The translations under genes were made by a program, and so were the position numbers. This document shows, one piece after another, positions 58,781 to 64,000 of a DNA stretch of 64,000 nt. Source of the stretch: Thioclava electrotropha. GTDB lineage: Bacteria > Pseudomonadota > Alphaproteobacteria > Rhodobacterales > Rhodobacteraceae. The stretch covers positions 352,001 to 416,000 of the forward strand of contig NZ_CP053562.1 of NCBI RefSeq assembly GCF_002085925.2, read 5' to 3'. Within the stretch, counting starts at the first letter, position 1, and the number at the start of each line of letters is the position of its first letter. Under the pieces are notes generated by a model. That model did not search any database, had not been told where the DNA came from, and saw only the letters and a program-made list of their open reading frames with translations.

Positions 58781-58799
58781 CATGATCGAGCAGATTATG
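58781..58799. promoter_or_regulatory. Candidate LysR binding site upstream of azoR
   Basis: CATGATC (58781-58787) and GATTATG (58793-58799) form an imperfect dyad (6 of 7) in the 114-bp divergent region. Position fits autoregulation of the LysR gene. Confidence 0.35.
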
Positions 58800-58806
58800 T
58801 TCACGG

Positions 58807-59712
58807 ATGCACAGCATGAGCTTTGACAGTTGGGATGAAATCCGCACCGCTTTCCACGTGGCGCGCATCGGCACCGTCTCGGGGGCGGCAGAGGTTTTGG
58901 GCGTTCACCACGCAACGGTGATCCGCCATGTCGACGCCCTGGAAGACAAGCTGGGCACCAAGCTGTTCCAGCGCCACCCGCGTGGCTACACGCCGACCGA
59001 AGCGGGGCAGCAATTGCTCTCCGTGGGGCAGGCGACCGAGGACCAGTTCAGCCAGCTCGCCGCCCGGATCGCCGGCGCGGGCGACGAAGTCACGGGCGAA
59101 TTGATCGTGACGTCGCTGACCGCGGTTTCGGTGCTTGTCCTGCCCGCGATGGAAAAGCTCTTGGGCGAATATTCCGGGCTGCGTCTGCGCTATCTCACCG
59201 ATCAGCGCGTGTTCCGGCTGGAATATGGCGAGGCGCATGTCGCGATCCGCGCCGGCAACCGCCCGACCGAGCCCGATAACGTGGTGCAGTCGTTGGGCCG
59301 GATGCAGAACGCGCTCTATGCGAGCCACGCCTATGTCGAGCGCTTCGGAATCCCGCGCTCCAAGGAAGAGCTCGCCAAGCATCGCTTCGTCTCGAACGAC
59401 AACCGCGACAGCCGCGCGCCGTTCTATCGCTGGCTGCGTGACAACGTGCCGGACGAGCAGGTCGTGTTCCGCGCGAACGAGCACGAGAGCCAGGTCGATG
59501 CGATCAAGGCGGGGCTTGGTTTGGGCTTCCTGACCGTGCCGATGGGCCGCGCCGATCCGACGCTCGAAGAGGTGGTGAAACCCTATGATACCTGGGACAC
59601 TAACCTGTGGCTGGTGACCCATGTCGATCTGCACCGGACGCCGAAGGTTCAGGCCGCCGTGAAAGCGATCAAGGAACAGGCGGCCCGTTCGGACGGTCTG
59701 ATCCTGAGCTGA
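58807..59712 (+). CDS. LysR-family transcriptional regulator
   Basis: 301 residues from ATG 58807; an internal ATG at 58816 is an alternative with slightly better spacing to CGGA. HTH: ARIGTVSGAAEVLGVHHATVIRHVDALE. The effector domain is ordinary in length. Divergent from azoR, so most likely its regulator, responding to quinones or electrophiles (inference). Confidence 0.9.
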   Translation: MHSMSFDSWDEIRTAFHVARIGTVSGAAEVLGVHHATVIRHVDALEDKLGTKLFQRHPRGYTPTEAGQQLLSVGQATEDQFSQLAARIAGAGDEVTGELIVTSLTAVSVLVLPAMEKLLGEYSGLRLRYLTDQRVFRLEYGEAHVAIRAGNRPTEPDNVVQSLGRMQNALYASHAYVERFGIPRSKEELAKHRFVSNDNRDSRAPFYRWLRDNVPDEQVVFRANEHESQVDAIKAGLGLGFLTVPMGRADPTLEEVVKPYDTWDTNLWLVTHVDLHRTPKVQAAVKAIKEQAARSDGLILS

Positions 59713-59713
59713 G

Positions 59714-60910
59714 CTATTCGGCTGCGTGCAGCCGCACGGGGGCCGGTGCCGGTTCGGCCTCTTCGCGGGCCTTCCGGCGTCGCGCCACGGCCTTCGCGCC
59801 GAAATTGTCGCGCCCGTAGGCGAAGGCGAATTGCAGCGCGAGCCCGCCGAAGATCAGCAGCGTATCCTGCCAGAACCCGCCCGGATGCACCTGCTTCACC
59901 GTCTGGCCCGCGATTGCCAGCACCGTGCCGAGTGCGAAGATCGGCAGCGAGTGACGTCCCAGCATCCGGATCGGCTCCAGCACGCGCGCCTCGGCGATGC
60001 GCGGGATGATCCCCGGCAGCGACAGGATGTAGGCGAGCGCCAGCAGGTGCGACAGGCGCGGCAGCGACACGAAGGTCTTGTCGAAGCCCGCGATGAAGAA
60101 GGGCACGTTCCACTGGCGCAGCTGCCAGACTGCGTGGCCGAAATTCTTCAGCATCCAGCCATTGTGAACCCACACGAAGGTCAGCGCCAGCCAGCCCGCC
60201 GCGAGCGCGATAATCCAGCCTTTCACCGGCACGAGCCGCTTGCCCTGGCGCAGCGACAGCCCGGTCAGGATACCGAGGCTGAACACCAGTTGCCATGCCA
60301 GCGGGTTGAAGAACCAGCCGCCTTCCATCGGGTAGTTCGGCAGGTTCAGCCGGAACAGCCCCGTCGCCACCCAGAGCCCGACCGAGGTCGCCAGCAGCGC
60401 CAATTTGCTGCGCTGACCGATCCGGATCAGCGCGGGCGCCATCAACAGGAGCGCCATATACATCGGCAGGATGTTCACATAGCCCAGCTGGTGGCCCAGC
60501 GTCGCGATCCCGATCAGGAAGCCGAACGGATCGGTGCCATAGATCTTCATCGCGTTCTTGGACAGCATCGCCTCGTTGCCCCAGAACTGCACGGCGGCCG
60601 AGACGATCGCGATCGCCCAGACGGCGGTCAGGATATGCACGAGATAGAGAAGCCACGCCCGGCCCCAGAGCCGCGAGGTGCCTTCCCAGCTCAGTCCTTT
60701 CGCCAGCGCCGGACCGTAAGCCAGCGCGGCGGCAAGGCCGGACATGAAGACGAAGCCCTCCGCCGCATCCGAGAAGCCCAGATTGCGGGAGGTGAAGTTC
60801 TCGTAGAGATTGCCGGGGATGTGATCGATATAGATCATCACCAGCGCGAGGCCGCGGAACAGATCGATCCGCAGGTCGCGCCCGGGTTTCATCAGCGCGA
60901 TGTTACGCAT
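59714..60910 (-). CDS. opgC: OpgC, succinylation of osmoregulated periplasmic glucans
   Basis: 398 residues with about ten transmembrane helices. RDLRIDLFRGLALVMIYIDHIPGN and FVFMSGLAAALAYG are the OpgC signature. The start at 60910 overlaps opgH by 8 bp. It transfers succinyl groups to the glucan backbone in Rhodobacter sphaeroides. Confidence 0.93.
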   Translation of the reverse strand: MRNIALMKPGRDLRIDLFRGLALVMIYIDHIPGNLYENFTSRNLGFSDAAEGFVFMSGLAAALAYGPALAKGLSWEGTSRLWGRAWLLYLVHILTAVWAIAIVSAAVQFWGNEAMLSKNAMKIYGTDPFGFLIGIATLGHQLGYVNILPMYMALLLMAPALIRIGQRSKLALLATSVGLWVATGLFRLNLPNYPMEGGWFFNPLAWQLVFSLGILTGLSLRQGKRLVPVKGWIIALAAGWLALTFVWVHNGWMLKNFGHAVWQLRQWNVPFFIAGFDKTFVSLPRLSHLLALAYILSLPGIIPRIAEARVLEPIRMLGRHSLPIFALGTVLAIAGQTVKQVHPGGFWQDTLLIFGGLALQFAFAYGRDNFGAKAVARRRKAREEAEPAPAPVRLHAAE

Positions 60911-62717
60911 GTGCGGGGCTCCGGTGAGGGGCGTCCGCGAAGCCGGCGCGGTCGCCCTCGGGGGTCGGGAAAGCGTTTTCCCAGCGGGTGAAGATCGCAT
61001 CGTGCAGACGCAGGATGCGGGGCGTCTCGATCTCGCTCGGCACCAGCATCAGCTGCGAGCGCGACGGCTGCGACGACCACGAGATCAGCCACGGTGCGGC
61101 GATCATCGGCAGCCCCACCGGCAGCAGCCAGAACAGCAGACCCGGCGCGAGCCACCATGTGACGGCAAGGCCCGCAGCACCGATCGCCACGATCCACCAC
61201 GCCGCGGTGAACCCGTCGGCCACGCTCAGCCGTCCGTCGCCGCGGTTATTGGTGGGCCAGCCGCCATCCGCGCCGAACAGCACCTGAAAGACCGAGCGCG
61301 TCGCGAAGGCCAGCAGCACCGGAGCCGTGAGCGAGGAGAAGAGCAATTCGCTCAGCGTCGAAGCGAAGGCGATGTTGCCGCCGCCGAAGCCGCGCGCCGT
61401 GCCATTCATCGTCGCGCGCGCCGCGATGAGCAGTTTCGGCACCAGCAGAAGCCCGAAAATGCCGATGGCGAGGCCGATCGCTTTCGAGGCCTCTGACGGC
61501 GGGAAATAGGGGAAGGGCCAATAAGGCTCGGGGAAGTAATCCGGCGGCGGCATGAACAATGGCGCCGCGACCGAGGCCACGAGAAAGCCCAGCCAGAACA
61601 GCGGCGCGATATAGGCCATGATGCCCTGCGCAAAGACGAACCGCGACCAGCCGCGCAGCCCCGGCGCGCCGATGATGCGCGCGTGCTGCAGGTTGCCCTG
61701 ACACCAGCGTCGGTCGCGCTTGGCATGATCGACGATATTCTCAGGGCCTTCCTCGAAGGAGCCTTCCAGATCGTCGTCGAGCCGCACGAGCCAGCCGTTG
61801 CGCGCCAGAAGCGCTGCTTCGACATAGTCGTGGCTCATCACATGCCCGCCGAAAGGCGGTTGCCCCTTCAGCGCAGGCAAGCCGCAGCTTTCGGCGAAAG
61901 CGCGGGTGCGCACGATGGCGTTATGGCCCCAGAACGGGCCGGTCCTGCCCTGCAGCATCGCCAAGCCGCGGGCGAAGACAGGCGAGAAGAAGCTGGCCGA
62001 GAATTGCATCGCGCGGGCGAAGCGCGAGCGCCCCCGCACGACTTTCGGCAGGGTCTGAAGCAGGCCCAGACGCGGTTCGGCTTCGATCCGGCGGATCATC
62101 TGCAGGATCGTCTCGCCTTCCATCAGGCTGTCGGCATCGAGGATCAGAGCGAAATCATAGGCCGCGCCGGAGCGCGTGATGAAATCCTCGATATTCCCGG
62201 CCTTCTTGCCGACGTTGTTGGTGCGGCGGCGATAGAAGAACCGGCCAAGCGCGTCACGCTCTTCGACGAGATGGGCGAAGACCTGCACCTCGCGCTGGGC
62301 GATGTCGTCCTTGCGGGTGTCCGAGAGGATCGCGAAATGCACCTCCGCGTCGTCGCCGGTCGCGGCGAGCGAGGCATCCATCGCGGCCACGCGCGAGAAG
62401 GTGGAGACCGGGTCTTCGTTATAGACCGGCACCAGCACGACCGTGCGGCCCTGAATGCGCGCATGCGGGTCCACCCGCGGCGGCGGCTCGGCGCGCGAGG
62501 TCAACCCGATCAGCGCCTGCACCGCGCCCCATGCGAGCCAGAGCGTCGAGATCAGGATCAGAAGCGCGCGCACCACGTCGAGCGTCTGCAAGCCGTCGGC
62601 CTGACCGAACTGAATGAACAGAACGAAGGCGCCGATACCCGCAAGCGCAGCGAGCCCGAGCGCCAGAGCGCGCAGGCCGATCAGCAATGCGCCGCGAGGA
62701 CGCGCGAGCGCGGACAT
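60903..62717 (-). CDS. opgH: Glucans biosynthesis glucosyltransferase OpgH
   Basis: 604 residues. Inner-membrane family-2 glycosyltransferase that builds the linear beta-1,2 glucan from UDP-glucose. VLVPVYNEDP, the DADSLM Asp motif, SHDYVEA, and KRDRRWCQGN (the Q/RxxRW motif) lie in the central cytoplasmic domain; several transmembrane helices flank it. Shorter at the N-terminus than E. coli OpgH. One base separates it from the small opgI gene. Confidence 0.95.
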   Translation of the reverse strand: MSALARPRGALLIGLRALALGLAALAGIGAFVLFIQFGQADGLQTLDVVRALLILISTLWLAWGAVQALIGLTSRAEPPPRVDPHARIQGRTVVLVPVYNEDPVSTFSRVAAMDASLAATGDDAEVHFAILSDTRKDDIAQREVQVFAHLVEERDALGRFFYRRRTNNVGKKAGNIEDFITRSGAAYDFALILDADSLMEGETILQMIRRIEAEPRLGLLQTLPKVVRGRSRFARAMQFSASFFSPVFARGLAMLQGRTGPFWGHNAIVRTRAFAESCGLPALKGQPPFGGHVMSHDYVEAALLARNGWLVRLDDDLEGSFEEGPENIVDHAKRDRRWCQGNLQHARIIGAPGLRGWSRFVFAQGIMAYIAPLFWLGFLVASVAAPLFMPPPDYFPEPYWPFPYFPPSEASKAIGLAIGIFGLLLVPKLLIAARATMNGTARGFGGGNIAFASTLSELLFSSLTAPVLLAFATRSVFQVLFGADGGWPTNNRGDGRLSVADGFTAAWWIVAIGAAGLAVTWWLAPGLLFWLLPVGLPMIAAPWLISWSSQPSRSQLMLVPSEIETPRILRLHDAIFTRWENAFPTPEGDRAGFADAPHRSPAHA

Positions 62718-62718
62718 G

Positions 62719-62931
62719 TCAGGTGCCTTCCCCGACCGGGCGGCGGGTCAGCATCCGGGCGAGCCGAGTGCTCAGCCGAAGATCGGGTTCGATCTGTTGA
62801 GCGGGCATGGCCATCGGGGCCACCGGCAGCGCGGCGGGCCCGGCAACGAGGTCTTCGGGCGATAGCCGGCGCTGGGCGCGCGGCTGGTCGGTCAGCGCCG
62901 GCACTGCCGGCAGCGTCAAAATAGAATTCAT
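62719..62931 (-). CDS. opgI: Small OpgI-like protein between opgG and opgH
   Basis: 70 residues. The start at 62931 (MNSILTLPAVPAL) overlaps the opgG stop as ATGA, and the stop lies one base before opgH, so it is a real cistron. The sequence is proline/alanine-rich with a basic C-terminal helix (RLSTRLARMLTRR) and no signal peptide. A gene called opgI occupies this place in the Rhodobacter sphaeroides opgGIH operon; identity with it is by position, not by sequence comparison. Confidence 0.7.
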   Translation of the reverse strand: MNSILTLPAVPALTDQPRAQRRLSPEDLVAGPAALPVAPMAMPAQQIEPDLRLSTRLARMLTRRPVGEGT

Positions 62932-64000
62932 GATTTGGTCCACTGGTAAAGCCAGGTCTCGGAGAGGTTCCGTCCAAAACCGGCAAGAGTGGCAGAGAGT
63001 TCCACGGGCGCGTCGCCATCGGCGGAAATATCCAGCACGAGACGCCAGACATTGTCCTGTTCGACCTTCGAAAGGGTCTGCGTTTCGATCTTGCCCTTAT
63101 TCGCGTGGGTGACCGGTTTGATTTCGTCGACGGCCGAGGCCGGCAGGCGCGAAATCTCTCCGCCCTTGAAATCAATGACGAATTTCCGGGTGCCCTTGGT
63201 GTTCTCGACGCCCGAGACACCGCCGGTCCCGGCCCATGTCTGGTCCACATAGGCGCGCTGATCGCTCGGATCGGGGGGCAGATCGCCCCATTCCAGCCGA
63301 TAGGCGAATTCCAGCGCATCGCCTGCCTTTGCCGGAGCTTCGGGCACCCAGAAGGCGACGATATTGTCGTTCACCTCGAGTTTCGAGGGGATTTCGACCA
63401 GCCGAACCATGCCCTTGCCCCAGTCGCCCTGCGGCGTCACGCGGACCGAGGGGCGGCGCTCGTAGCGGGCCGAGGCGTCCTGATAATGATCGAATTCGCG
63501 CTCGCGCTGATAGAGGCCGAAGCTCTGCGGTGCGCTCTCGGCGAAATAGGAGGAGGCGAGCTTGTTGGGGTTCTGCAGCGGGCGCCACAGCTTGTCGCCG
63601 TCGGCCTGCTCGATCGCCAGCCCGTCGCTGTCATGCACGCGCGGACGGTAATCGTCGAAATTATGCCGATTGCGCGGTCCGTAAAGGAACATCGAGGTCA
63701 GCGGTGCGACACCGAGCTGTTGGATATCCTCGCGGATGAAGAGCCGCGCAGTCACATCGACCGAGGTCGCCTCGCCCGGGGTGATGACGAATTTGTAGGC
63801 CCCCGTCAGCGAGGCCGAATGCATCTCGGCGAAGACGGTGATCGAGGTCGCACCCGAGGTCGGCGTCTCGACCCAGAACTGGGTGAAGCGCGGGAATTCT
63901 TCGGCGACGGAGACGCCGGTGTTCACGGCAAGCCCGCGGGCCGAAAGGCCATAGGCCGAACCCCGGCCGAGCGCGCGGAAATAGGACGCGCCCTGGAACG
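62928..64000 (-). CDS. opgG: Glucans biosynthesis protein OpgG (partial, 5' end outside window)
   Basis: 357 C-terminal residues are visible. FQGASYFRALGRGSAYGLSARGLAV, TEFPRF-like VAEEFPRFTQFWVE, VDVTARLFIREDIQQLGVAPLTSMF (split) and DGLAIEQADGDKLWRPL are OpgG/OpgD signatures. Periplasmic protein required for the glucan beta-1,6 branches. The start codon lies beyond base 64000. First gene of the opg unit within this window. Confidence 0.95.
   Translation of the reverse strand, partial: FQGASYFRALGRGSAYGLSARGLAVNTGVSVAEEFPRFTQFWVETPTSGATSITVFAEMHSASLTGAYKFVITPGEATSVDVTARLFIREDIQQLGVAPLTSMFLYGPRNRHNFDDYRPRVHDSDGLAIEQADGDKLWRPLQNPNKLASSYFAESAPQSFGLYQREREFDHYQDASARYERRPSVRVTPQGDWGKGMVRLVEIPSKLEVNDNIVAFWVPEAPAKAGDALEFAYRLEWGDLPPDPSDQRAYVDQTWAGTGGVSGVENTKGTRKFVIDFKGGEISRLPASAVDEIKPVTHANKGKIETQTLSKVEQDNVWRLVLDISADGDAPVELSATLAGFGRNLSETWLYQWTKS

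Overview
The window is high-GC chromosomal DNA from an alphaproteobacterium, most probably family Rhodobacteraceae (order Rhodobacterales). The evidence is the opgG-opgI-opgH-opgC glucan operon order known from Rhodobacter sphaeroides, a fused indolepyruvate:ferredoxin oxidoreductase, a holin/N-acetylmuramidase pair like that used for release of the Rhodobacter gene transfer agent, DUF1127 and DUF1523 proteins, and near-universal ATGA start/stop overlaps. Genus cannot be fixed by eye. No rRNA, tRNA, IS element or CRISPR array was recognised.

Layout. 1-7145 (minus) is a type I secretion operon. Two acidic, repeat-bearing proteins that look like its cargo (5703-7145 and 3234-5528) are followed by the ABC permease/ATPase and the HlyD-type adaptor, which runs off the left edge. 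A LuxR-type regulator (7784) is divergent across a 638-bp intergenic region with a perfect 16-bp palindrome. 8532-12723: a small unknown protein, a single-domain receiver plus HWE/HisKA_2 sensor kinase pair, and a YeeE/YedE sulfur transporter. 12844-16445: an MFS transporter, msrA, prmA and two small proteins. 16662-21952: ruvCAB, a truncated haemoglobin, and ycjX-ycjF. 22051-26996 (minus): two aldehyde dehydrogenases, a P1 peptidase and an SDR dehydrogenase. 27196-33547: an L,D-transpeptidase lipoprotein, panB-panC, an M20 peptidase, three small membrane proteins, and the Grx4/BolA pair. 33626-38949: a FUSC protein, purL, a small exported protein, and a LysR regulator divergent from the 1136-residue indolepyruvate oxidoreductase (39107-42517).

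42595-49856: an acyltransferase, murI, a GYF/DUF805 protein, argC, ccmE, the muramidase/holin lysis cassette and metG. 49958-51296: a GNAT enzyme and a DUF1275 protein. 51382-57914 (minus) is the classical ffh-rpsP-rimM-trmD-rplS-rpmE translation block, broken by a sulfotransferase-like gene between rimM and trmD and by an AT-richer opposite-strand MltR-like gene between trmD and rplS. 58120-59712: azoR divergent from a LysR regulator. 59714-64000 (minus): the opg operon (opgG runs off the right edge).

The most unusual items are: (i) the two putative type I secretion cargo proteins, which share Q-x-N-x-L-x-D-x-D and N-x-L-x-N repeat motifs, next to an ABC ATPase whose H-loop histidine is glutamine; (ii) a strong hairpin that buries the Shine-Dalgarno sequence of the lysis muramidase; (iii) a family of at least six interspersed palindromic repeats with a CCCGGGATATTT core, one of which supplies the ribosome binding site of a downstream gene; (iv) the foreign-looking insertions in the ribosomal operon.
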